Assembly: GCA_027600665.1 (NCBI GenBank)
Contig: JADGJL010000094.1
Location: 1-44,645 of the forward strand
Reading direction: 5' to 3'
From: Irineochytrium annulatum
Lineage: Eukaryota > Chytridiomycota > Chytridiomycetes > Chytridiales > Chytridiaceae
Length of the DNA: 44,645 bases
Shown one piece after another: positions 1 to 11,132 of the stretch; position 1 is the first letter of the stretch, and the number at the start of each line of letters is the position of its first letter. The translations under genes and the position numbers were made by a program. A model generated the notes under the pieces. That model made no database searches and was not told the DNA's origin. It worked only from the letters and a program-made list of their open reading frames with translations.

Positions 1-355
1 GAGGATTTCCTCCCAGTTTGTACAGAGGTTTCAGGCAGAAGATGGCTGCCGGCAATCGGTTGTTATCGCCGACGCTTCGCGGAAACACTTGGTAGCTGAT
101 CCTTGCAATTCGCATTAGACGCCACCACATTATACCACGACGGTACACAAGCATTTGAAACGTACATGCATAGAACATAGCTTTATTCGACACGGTCGAG
201 AATACAGCACATAAGACCACAATATATCAGGACAACTCAAAGACTTCAAAGACGAGCAAGAAGCAACCCTTTAAACTTAAAGGTATCGAGCAAAACACAG
301 TACTATGAAGCTAGGGATAGGGAAATACAACAAGGCAATAAGCGGCGGAAACCGT

Positions 356-1946
<1,591 letters not shown>

Positions 1947-2773
1947 TGTTGATGTGGGGTGTCAGGTCGCGATGAAGCAAAAAGTACTTTCGAATTCGAT
2001 TCGGAGCTTTTTGAACGTGGCGAGGACATGCATCCAAGATCCGATGCGATATGAAGCCCACGACACGCGTTTCCACCATCGTCTTGCTTGCCTTCGATTC
2101 GCGATTTACCCAACTAAAACCAAACCGATTGTGGACAGAATAACACGAATTAGCACGATAAAACGGCCGCTCGGAGAGGCGTGCGTAATATCCCCCATGG
2201 CGCCACATTGCGCCACAACCTCTGTAGGCCCCGTTTTTGCTCAGGATATATCTAATATGAGTACTCTTGGGAACAAGGCCTCGCTCGAATCCGATTCCGT
2301 TTGCCGTTTCCACTCCTGATTGCGATGGGTGATTATGGCAGATGCGGGCGGGTAATGTCTCCAACCTTCTGTCAGCTTGGGGCGATGTGGGCTCATGCCG
2401 TGTGTTGACAATGACGAGTCGAGTAGCTACGAGGCGTGCATCATCCAGAGCCGAAGATATATTCTAAGCATAAAATCGAGTCCGCAACAACGCAACGCCA
2501 GGCTCACATTTTGACGCGAGCTGCTGTGTCTAGCAACTCGCTGTTGAGGTCGCTCTCGCGCCGAAGACGTTCACTCGACGATGTTTGCAAAATTGAATAT
2601 TTCTTCAACCATTTCTTTCCCACACCAGTCATCATCAGCGCGGAATCTAACTTCGTCTATTAACATCAGCTTACCCAACAACCAACCTCAACTTCGCCTC
2701 TGTCGTCAAATTGGATAGTCAAAGTCGGGCCGAAGCGCCTGGGCTCCGCGAACTGCCTGCGGTCAAGCTGGCG
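1947..2773. promoter_or_regulatory. Divergent intergenic region, THI4 / RING gene
   Basis: 827 bp between the THI4 start codon (minus) and the RING gene start codon (plus). It must hold both promoters and 5' UTRs. I see no RNA gene, repeat or convincing coding exon. Open frames here are short and have no recognisable protein character. Confidence 0.5.
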
Positions 2774-4089
2774 ATGGCATCCAGCGGGGAAGTTGTCCAC
2801 GTCATGACGGAGGTGCCTTTGAGGAGCCGGCCTCTTGTCGAGGAAGCCGACATCGCTGACGCTCAAGTCGCGGACTCAAGTCAAGAATCTGTCGCCGCCC
2901 CAAGGGTGCCTCCGGCGTCTGACCCTCCGGCCACGCCTCCTCCGCACGCCCGGGATCAGAACGCTGACTGCCTTCCGCCTGAAGCACCCTCCACGTCCAT
3001 CGTCGTAGACGAGACGCCTGTTCGGCCTGCCGCCCTTGGTCAATGGGTCTTTTCCGCCATGAAGGCCCACTGCCTCCCTCTTCTCTTCGCCCTTCTGAAC
3101 CTCATCCTCGTTCTGATAACGCTCGCCACTTTACCCTCCCTCGTGCTCGGCAACTTGGACACCGCGTCCTCGTCAATGCTCGCGCTGCTCGTGGGTGACT
3201 GCGTCTTCCGATCGGCCATGTGCGCGTTCGTCGCGCTGTACGTGTTCGAGACCGAGAGAGGGGTGGCGAGGAACCCGTTCGCGAACTTGGCGTGGTACGC
3301 GCGCATGTACGCGGCGTGGTTCGCGTTCGGGGAGCTATTCTTCATCGAGGGCGTCGGATGCGCGGGCACGAACCCGAGGCTGTTTGCTGTTGGGATGATG
3401 TCTGCTGGTTAGTGTCTCTTGGTCGCGGTTTTTGAGGCCGTCCGGATCCTTAAAATTAGGGCCGTTGGATTGATGGCGTACTTTACTTCTTCCAGTTGTT
3501 TGGAACATCACGGCCCTCTGCTTCTGTGTGCACGTCGTCGTTCACCTGTGGCGCAAGGCTCGCGAGGTACAGCGCGAGAGGCGGCGGTGGGGAGTACAGA
3601 TGTGGAAGGAGCTGCCGCTCTACCGGACGCTCGAAGTTGAGCTCGTCCATCTGGGGGTCTTTACGCATCCGACGCCGGCCACTCAGCGCGCGCTTGCGTC
3701 CACTATGATTCTCTCGGAGCTCAGCAGTTTGCCGACGTTCATACAGGAGGCGCCGGCGGGACATGGCCGATGTGGCGTGGGAGATGTCGAAGCAGGCTTT
3801 GGAGAGCGCGGGGCAAACGCGCCGAGCCAGTGCGATATGGTTGAACTTGCGGAGTTGGACGTAGCGATGTGCGCTATCTGCATTGCGGATTTCGAACCGG
3901 GCGAGGAGGGGAGGCGGCTGGCCTGCACGCACATGTTCCACGTCGGCTGCATTGATCCCTGGTTGCTGTCTGGGAAGCGGGAGTGTCCGCTGTGCAAGAA
4001 GGTTGGATTCAACGCTGCTAATGTAAGAATACAATTGGTCAGAGCTAACGCCTTTGCCCTTTACGCAGGACGCCTTTACACAAACCTAA
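2774..4089 (+). CDS. Four-span membrane RING-H2 E3 ubiquitin ligase
   Basis: Probable membrane-anchored ubiquitin ligase. Exons 2774-3407, 3496-4022 and 4069-4089 give 393 aa. The N-terminal about 90 residues are Pro/Ser-rich and probably cytosolic. Four hydrophobic segments follow: HCLPLLFALLNLILVLITLA, a stretch beginning MLALLVGDCVF, one around WFAFGELFF, and one created across the first splice (LFAVGMMSA joined to VVWNITALCFCVHVVV). The C-terminal RING-H2 reads CAIC, then CTHMFHVGCIDPW, then CPLC, with all eight zinc ligands present in C3H2C3 order. The last 46-nt intron has GTAAGA, a CTAAC branch site and CAG. Splicing it yields a short NDAFTQT tail, while read-through would end at 4100 instead. 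The start is the first in-frame ATG; a TTG at 2711 is not used. Layout resembles fungal and plant multi-span RING-H2 proteins; substrate unknown. Confidence 0.82.
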
Positions 4090-4639
4090 AGCAGACTTAG
4101 TGTGTACCTGGGTCAGCCGTTCGAGGCCAAAAACTTTTTCATTGCATATCCAACCTTTGGCGTGCATCGCGAAGGTCCCCCCTTTTTTGTTCTGGACATT
4201 GATAGCTGTTTTTTGTAATTTGGGCTTTGATGGCTCTGCCTGTTCATCCACATATCTGATCTGTATATCTCGTTATGCTGAAAGGTGTATAACACAATGT
4301 AAAGAGTAGTAAGGTTGCGATTGTGTTGCAATACTTTTTCTCGATTAAATTACTGCCAAACGAGCAACCAACGGATCACGGAGTATTGTGACCCTGGTTT
4401 TATTGTTGTTTACAATTAAGGCGTAATAGAAAGAAAACCGGAAGCGTCAAAAGGCAAAGGGTAAAAGCAAGGTGGTAAAGGAGAAAACATGTCGAAAAAT
4501 GAACCAAATCATGACAAAAATGAAAACAAAAGAATGAAAACGGCGCAGCTCTAGGATAACAAGCTTCTAAAAAATGACATGGAGACTTATTTGAGTAAAT
4601 CCATCCGGGCTGTACATTCTATGCCGGCAAATCCAAAGG
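4090..4639. other. Convergent intergenic region
   Basis: 550 bp between two converging genes, so it holds both 3' UTRs. It is AT-rich with many short A- and T-runs. No RNA gene, repeat or supported exon seen. Confidence 0.5.
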
Positions 4640-7569
4640 CTATAACCCTAACTCCAGCTCATCCAACCTCGCCTGGAGCTTCTCGCGTTCTGTTTGGGTC
4701 AAATCCTGCCGATCCAGCCGCTCCTTGAGCGCCGCGATCATCTTCTCCTCCTTCTCCTTCCGATCCATGCGAATTTTAAGGTAGTTCTCCTCCGTAATCA
4801 TCCCGCTCATTAACAAAACCTCCGGACTCTCATCCGCGGAGATCTTCGAGGACCTTCCTTGCATCGACTGGCGAAAGGATTTCGCTTGCTCCACCTTCCC
4901 GATGCTGACGAGGCAAGCCTAACAACACACTTAACACCAGTAGAACTAGTTAAAAACTGCCCACCAGTGGAAAAACTCCTGACTGCACCGTGCCATCGAG
5001 CGTTTCGATTTCGCCGAACGCGTAGCCGTCTGCGAGAACTTCGGTAAGAATGGAGTGTGGCGTCGGCATATCTATCCTACCATCATACGCCGTCTTCAGC
5101 AGTACAAGATCTCCCGGCCGCAAAGCAAGCTCGTCCATTTGTACGGGGTCGTACGCGTGAATGACCTCTGCAAATGACGCCTTAGGTTTGGAAGGAAGCA
5201 CAAAAACGAAAGGATATTAACCATGCTTTCGCCCCATAGATTCCGCCAAAGGGTTCGACAAGCTTCTCATGCCGACACTCCTGTTCTCGCTCGAGCTTCC
5301 AACAACGCTGGGCGACTGACTCCGAAAATCTCCTTGGGCATACTGAAGATCCAGCGACCCTGGGCTCCGTATGTAAGCCGGCATAGACGGCATGGGCATG
5401 GGTGGCATCGGACTCGAGCCCCAGGGCGTCCCCTGCACGCTCCCCGCCCCAACGCTACTACCGGGCCTACCCATATCCGGCATCTTAGCGTACATCGCCG
5501 CCGAGGAGTTGTAATCCGAGCCCATTTCCCCAAAGCGGTTCACCGTCGCGCCGGCGTTGTGCATGCCCGCCGAGGTGGAATGGACTGTCGCGGAACCGTT
5601 TGGTCCGGTCGGAGGCGCATCGTAATCCGACGTGAAGATCCCGTACCCGCCGGGTATCACGCGCTGAGGCGCCGTCGAGGCATTCCCACCCGAGTGCTCC
5701 GTCTCCATCCCCATCCCAGGCTCCCACTGCATCTCCCCGCGCTGGAGGCTTGGCTGCGGGTCGGCAGCCAGGTCCTCGCCGCGGCGGGATCGCCGCCGGG
5801 CGACCATGATAGCTGCGATGATCAGGGCGAGAACGAACGCGGCGCCGACGACAATGGCGCAGATTAAGACAATCGGGCTATTAGACGTGCCAGAAGAGGT
5901 GCTAATCGCGGTCGCGTTGGACGGGGCCGTCGTGCTCCAAGACGGCGCAGCAGTTCCGGAGCTTGTGGTCACCGTGGCTGTCACTGCCGGGGAGGAAACA
6001 AGCCCCACGATGGCATCAACCTCAGCCTTCGCCAACTGGAGACCTTGAGCGGCTGAAATACCCTTTGGGGCTGCGAGGAAAGTCGACAGGTCGTTGGTAA
6101 GGACTTTCACGATCTTCAACCACAGACTCGAGACTTTCGCAGCGGGAAGAACGTACAAAAGGCTTTGGTGGAAGACATCGCAAATAGGAACCGCGCTGCA
6201 AAGGGTAACATCTAACCGAACAAGAATTTTAATCGACGACCCTAGGAAACGGCATGAAGCGATACTACTCACTCGAGTACGAGCTCTGAAAGGAGGTTGG
6301 GAGGCCCAGACTCAGAAAGCGCTGATTTTGCGTCCGCTGCGAGGTCAACTCCGCTAGCACCTGGAAAGCTTGAAGCGGGTTCTTGGTCGTAGAACTAATG
6401 GCAAAATGAAAGCCTGATGCAGTGGACGCCTTATAGTCGCCCGGAATGATAGTGTAATTCCACGCCGGCGAGCCATTAGGGTTGATTTGATTTGCAAGGT
6501 TGCCGCTCGGTTGGACCATGGAGGCTCGGCCTTGGAAGAACACGGTGTTCCCAGCAATCCAGTCTGAAAAAGCAAGGAGATCTGTAAACTGGAGATTTGC
6601 GGTCGGAATGATGCCAACTTCCGTCCAGTTCTTGATTCGATCAAGAATAGACGCAAATGCGGGATCGTCGAAGTTAAAGGTTTGACCACTAGCTATCAGC
6701 GGGTTAACGGTCGATGACGCAAACCACTCAGTTGCCGAGTTTACACCAGACGTGTCTAAACTAATTAGGAAGGCGTTAGAACGGAAAGAGCCTCACTTTT
6801 AAATGCGGTCGAAAAACATGCCGCAGGATCGCTCTGGGCTTTTTGCTTAAGAAAGCTCATGCACGTAGTTTCCAAATCTTGCCACGTTTTTGGCACGGTG
6901 AGTTTATACTTGGTGAGAATGTCTTGTCGGTAAAACAAAACTCCAAAATCGGCCCAGTACGGAAGCGCAACAACATTCGGGCCAACTGCATCTAGCTGAG
7001 TAAAGTACGGCACCATCCCGTTTATCAGCCGTTGGAGGCCGCCCTATCATTTACGTAAATAAGTTTGGTCCAAAGTCGATCAGGCGCCTACGTTGTCATT
7101 CGCTTTGAGCGCGAGGGCATTTAGATCCATAAACGCCCCAGGAAAGCTTCCAGTCCAGCTTTTGCAGCGTTAATCAAATGCGTGACCCGCATTTTATGCC
7201 AAACCTTTCTTCGAGAAGATAAAGATCGTACTCCGTCGTGTTACTCGCAATCTTGGCACTAATATCTGCAAGATACACATCCTGATCGGCTTGCGGCGCC
7301 AGCGTGTAGTTGACATTGATTCCAGTCAGGTTCAACGAGAGTATAATCCCCGCCATCAACGAATATTCCTCTGTCGAGTACACATCCAACAGCGGCTTTG
7401 AGTACACGTTAATCGTTGTGGTAGCTGCCGCGGCTGACGGAGAGGAAAAGGAGATCAGGATCCGAATATCAGGAAGCAGAACGCTATTGCCACTCTTACG
7501 GGTTTGGGCAACGACGGGTAGCGACCATCCTGCCACGGCAGTCGCCCATAGCATTGAATGGAGCCACAT
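4640..7569 (-). CDS. Solute-binding protein / TM / SH3 fusion receptor
   Basis: Exons in transcript order: 7569-7500, 7433-7205, 7158-7092, 7043-6797, 6755-6273, 6211-5222, 5167-4965, 4918-4640; introns 66, 46, 48, 41, 61, 54 and 46 nt. Every phase closes, giving 855 aa. Residues 1-22 (MWLHSMLWATAVAGWSLPVV..) are a signal peptide. Residues about 24-440 have the pattern of bacterial family-1 extracellular solute-binding proteins: YDLYLLEE with WTGSFPGAFMDLNAL, the hinge block ALPYWADFGVLFYRQDIL, PKTWQDLE, an ATEWF block, FFQGRASMVQPSGN, and SLGLPTSFQSSYS. A Ser/Thr-rich stalk leads to one TM helix (about 478-503) with an RRRSRR stop-transfer. A Gly/Ser/Met/Pro-rich cytosolic tail of about 190 residues follows, then an SH3 domain (about 696-765: EVIHAYDPVQMDEL, LRPGDLVLL, GVFPL) and a charged C-terminal coiled coil. 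The SH3 tryptophan of the usual GWW is Tyr. Role inferred: sugar or oligosaccharide sensing coupled to cytoskeletal or signalling partners. Confidence 0.87.
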
Positions 7570-7854
7570 CCTCTCCCGATGTTCAGGTGCCGTCCACACG
7601 CAGGAGGCAGGCCACAGTGTCTGTTTAACCGCCGAGGCTTGTAACGCACGCAGGTTTTGCATGCGACGTCGCACAAAAAACGAAGGTAAACAGCGTATAT
7701 TTCTACTCGCTTCATCGCAGTGGCGATATTTTCTCTACTGTAATTCTAGCAATTGTCCAACTGCTGCGAAACCGAAACCGCGATTGTGCAAATGGGAATG
7801 TAAAAAGATTGGAGCCGAGAATGCGTCGATCGATAACTAAGAGTCCATGAAGGC

Positions 7855-9789
7855 TTAAACAATGTCTCCATCGAAGTGCTCCCGGTACCCGTCCGCCGCC
7901 GGCGTGATGCCGTTCCAGTCCCCGAACGGGTTCTCGACGTCGCCGACGGCACCCTCCTGTTGCCCGAAGACCCTCCTCACCGTAACAGCAGCACCTCCAA
8001 CCTCCGTCCTCCTCTCATGCGCGGCAATGGGTGCAGCCACAACCTCGTCGTCCTCCGCGGCCGCGGCAACTGTCTCATCACCCTCACCATCCAAATCAAA
8101 GGACTCCCTCAACTCCTTCAGGCTCTGAAGCTTGATGACCTTCAACTGGACGTCATCGTCCATCTTGCCAATGCCCCTAATGGCTCCACCTGCGCCACCG
8201 GGGCCGCCGTTGTTACCGCTAGCGGCGGCGGCGGCCTCGGGGGTACGCTTGGGGAGGCCCAGAGTTTTGCGGATCCACGGTGAGCGCAACGCGATCAGAC
8301 CTGTTGCAAGGATGCTAAGACCGACGGCAAAGGCGCCAAGGACGGTCTTCAGCCCCATCGCGGCCATCCGGTCATCGCTATCGTCCGCCTCGGCGTCGGT
8401 CGCGTTGATCAGTCTGGTAGAGTCGACGATCGGCGGGGACGCCGGGACGAATGCGGCCGAATGATCCACGGCTGGCTGTGGGTTCGAGTTAGGGCTCGCG
8501 ATCGCCGTGACTGTCGCGATGGTGGCATCGGATGCGGGGGGAACGGGAGTGACGTTGCTCTCCATGTCCGCGATGACGTTTGCCAAGCCAGAGCAGGCGG
8601 GAATAGTGCCACAGGACGAAGAGTACGTCCGGTTGTGCGCCGCGCATACCCCGGTCGGAAGCGTGCAGCCCGTGAAGTTTTGCGGCAGTTCGGGCAGGGG
8701 CCCGGCGATGCTCGTGTCCGAGAGGTCGCTGGCAGACCAGATGTCAATACAAGAAGCACGAAGGTGCACGAAGTAGACTCACAGCGTCGTCAGGTGAGCA
8801 TTTTGAGTGAGGCCGAACGGCACTCCGCCACTAAGCTTCTCATTGCGGGAAACATTTAACGCCTTCAGCGTCGAGATCTCAAAAATCGATGAAGGCAGCG
8901 GACCGGTGAAGTTGTTGCCCGACAGCTGAAGCTCCGTTAAGACGGTCAGATTCGCGACAGATTCACCGATGGTGCCGGTGAGCTCTGACGAGGTGAGGAT
9001 TCTGCGTCGCGAAGCGTGAGTATGCGTCATTCCGGGAAATGGACCGCTTTAGACTTACATAGTTTCTAGCCCGGGGTTGTTGCTGGCAAAGTCTGACCAG
9101 GGAACCGTGACATTGGGCATGGAGCAGTTCTGGATCGTGCTACGCCAGAAGAAAGCACGCTGGTCAGGACCGTACCAACCAGACGAAGGGGTCGACAACT
9201 TACAGAATCTGAAGATCAGGCAGGCCAGTGACATTCGGAAAAGTCGTTGCCGAGCAGTTCAAATGCTCGTTCTTCACAATCCCACAAAAAACAAAAAAAA
9301 AAAAAAAATAATAGTAATAATAATGTGCTTGCGTAAGTTCCAACTCTAGAAACGAGAGCACGGGGCAAGGATGACTCACAATCCGGTGATGGTGGTAGCG
9401 CCGACTAGATCCTGCCGGCACCTCACGATAATGCCGTCTTTCTGCACCGAGCTCTTCGTCACGGTCACCGACCCCAGGTGGAACTTTGGGGAAAACGGCC
9501 CATCAGGTGAGAAGCCTGCAGCGTCATCCCGGCGGACGCCGTGAATGACAGGCATCCCCAAGGCCTCAGGGGGCGCGATCATTAAGGTGCAGCACTGAGC
9601 GACCTCGCTCATCTCCTCAGCCGCGTCGAGGAGGGCGGATGACGCCGGAGTGGCAGCTGGCCATGCAGCACTCGTCGTCGACAGCACGCTCGAGGACGTG
9701 GATGCGGGGGCCGACCACCAAGGCTGTACGCCCAGCTGGGCAAGGACGACCGACAGCGCCGCGCATTGCATGACCAGGGTGGACGACAT
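7855..9789 (-). CDS. LRR ectodomain type I membrane protein
   Basis: Exons in transcript order: 9789-9427 (3' end uncertain), 9271-9204, 9139-9059, 9001-8783, 8728-7855. With this model the protein is 534 aa. A hydrophobic N-terminus (MSSTLVMQCAALSVVLAQLG) is a signal peptide. Exons 2-4 encode plant-like LRRs such as LTELQLSGNNFTGPLPSSIF and TLKALNVSRNEKLSGGVP, with exon boundaries at a constant phase 2 inside the LTTL/DLS step. A cysteine cap follows (CTLPTGVC, CGTIPAC), then a long Ser/Thr/Asp stalk, a TM helix near residues 370-391, and an Ala/Glu-rich cytosolic tail without a kinase. The first junction is unsure. The strong GTGAGT donor at 9379 leaves a phase that no acceptor fits, so I used GTGAGG at 9426. 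It sits tandem to the SBP-SH3 gene with 285 bp between them. Confidence 0.75.
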
Positions 9790-9926
9790 AATGGTGTTTT
9801 GGGACGTGTTCAAGGTGTCAAAGTTGCTTTATGGACCCTTTGACAGTTGCTAGAAGATCCATATCGGAGTTGCGAACATACAATACGCTACAAGCCGCAA
9901 CATAGGCTCACACAGGCCGACCTCAC

Positions 9927-11101
9927 TCACTGGGAAACCTGCACGAAGCGCGAGCTGACGTCCTTCCAGTTGACGACGTTCCACACTGCCTTAAGGTAAT
10001 CCGGGCGGACGTTCTTGTACTGGAGATAGTACGCCTAATGACAAAAATCGTTAAATTGTAAAGCATGCAGGTCTTTACGTGTTCCCAAACATCAATGCCC
10101 AAAAGCGGCACGTGAGGTCCTGCAAGTGGTGTAAGCGACGACTAGTCAAACAATATATGGGGCAGTGGTTTACCAGTGACCGGGTTCTGGTTGGAGGTTG
10201 TAACGATCTCCAACTTCTTGGAGTTCTTGTTATACACCTTAAATTCAATATCTCAGCCAACAGCCTCGACCAGGTTTGACGATGTGCTTACCAGCCAACC
10301 CCAGCCAGAACCTGAGCTCATAGTTAACATTGTGAAAGTAAGCATTACTTAAAAAACCTTGAACAGCAACAGTGGAGGCGTTGAAGGTCTTAATGAAGTC
10401 GTCCAACGATCCGAACTCTTTGTGGATGGCCGTCTGGAGAACGCCTGCATGCCACGGATTAGTGCTATCAGAAGCTATCACGTTATTTTAAAACGCACCC
10501 TTGGTTAGGTCGCCTCCACCCTCCTTCTGGGGCGCCAAGTTCTTCCAAAAAATGCTGTAAAGTGTCAACAGATGGTTATGTTCGGCGTGCCAACCTGTGG
10601 TTTACATGCCCTATGGTTCGATGTCAGCAAGAAGTAACAAAAAACGAAAATAGAAGTCACACCTCCATAGTTGAAGTTGAGGGCCGAGTTGAGGCTGAGG
10701 ACGGTGGCCGTGTCCTTCTTCTGAACAGCCTCCTCGAGCTTCTCCTCGGCCACGTTGAGGTTCGAGACGTAGGTCTGGTGGTGCTTCTGGTGGTGAAGCT
10801 GCATAATTTCCGCTAGAAAGTTTCATCGAGTCAGCGGACCAGATCCGACGCGTTTAAGATCAACAACGACATACCCGAGATGTACGGCTCGAGCTAAATC
10901 AAGCGCATGGTCAAATCAAACTCGGGTACGGGATGCGCTTTGAAATCGACTTGTATAACTCACGGCGTTGTAGTCGTACGGAAGATCCGGCAACGTGTGC
11001 TTCGACCGCACGCCATGCTGGACGGCGGCGGGGGCGGCAGCCGACGCAAATCGGGACGAGGCGGCAGCAAAGGGGACGCGGCGAAGGGCAGAGTGCATCA
11101 T
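9927..11101 (-). CDS. SOD2: Mitochondrial manganese superoxide dismutase
   Basis: Converts superoxide to hydrogen peroxide and oxygen in the mitochondrial matrix. Ten exons in transcript order: 11101-10964, 10893-10875 (19 nt), 10812-10663, 10610-10595 (16 nt), 10554-10499, 10444-10358, 10311-10292 (20 nt), 10237-10174, 10119-10079, 10034-9927; introns 40-70 nt. They join to 232 aa. The N-terminal about 34 residues are Arg/Ala/Ser-rich with no acidic residues, a mitochondrial presequence ending before [11 protein letters not shown]. Metal ligands expected from human MnSOD are all present: His59 (MQLHHQKHH), His107 (GGHVNHSIFW), Asp193 and His197 (GIDVWEH). The substrate-gating VQGSGWGWL is encoded by exon 7. 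An upstream in-frame ATG at 11134 would add 11 residues and overlap the COG8 start; the 11101 start gives the better presequence. Confidence 0.95.
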
Positions 11102-11132
11102 TTTGGAGTGAATTTCACTGACGCAAACGATC
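11102..11132. promoter_or_regulatory. 31-bp head-to-head gap, SOD2 / COG8
   Basis: Only 31 bp separate the SOD2 ATG (minus, 11101) from the COG8 ATG (plus, 11133). The two promoters must therefore overlap each other or lie inside the opposite gene. An alternative upstream SOD2 ATG at 11134 would make the coding regions overlap by 2 bp. Confidence 0.6.

Noticed and set aside
1..99. Open frame on the plus strand running in from the left edge to a TGA at 97-99
   Set aside because: Only 32 codons, no recognisable motif. It could be the 3' end of a gene outside the window but cannot be supported.
10556..10594. Apparent 15-nt GT-AG mini-intron or five-residue insertion beside the MnSOD ligand
   Set aside because: It is the end of a normal 40-nt intron. 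A 16-nt exon at 10595-10610 restores the canonical GGHVNHSIFW without it.
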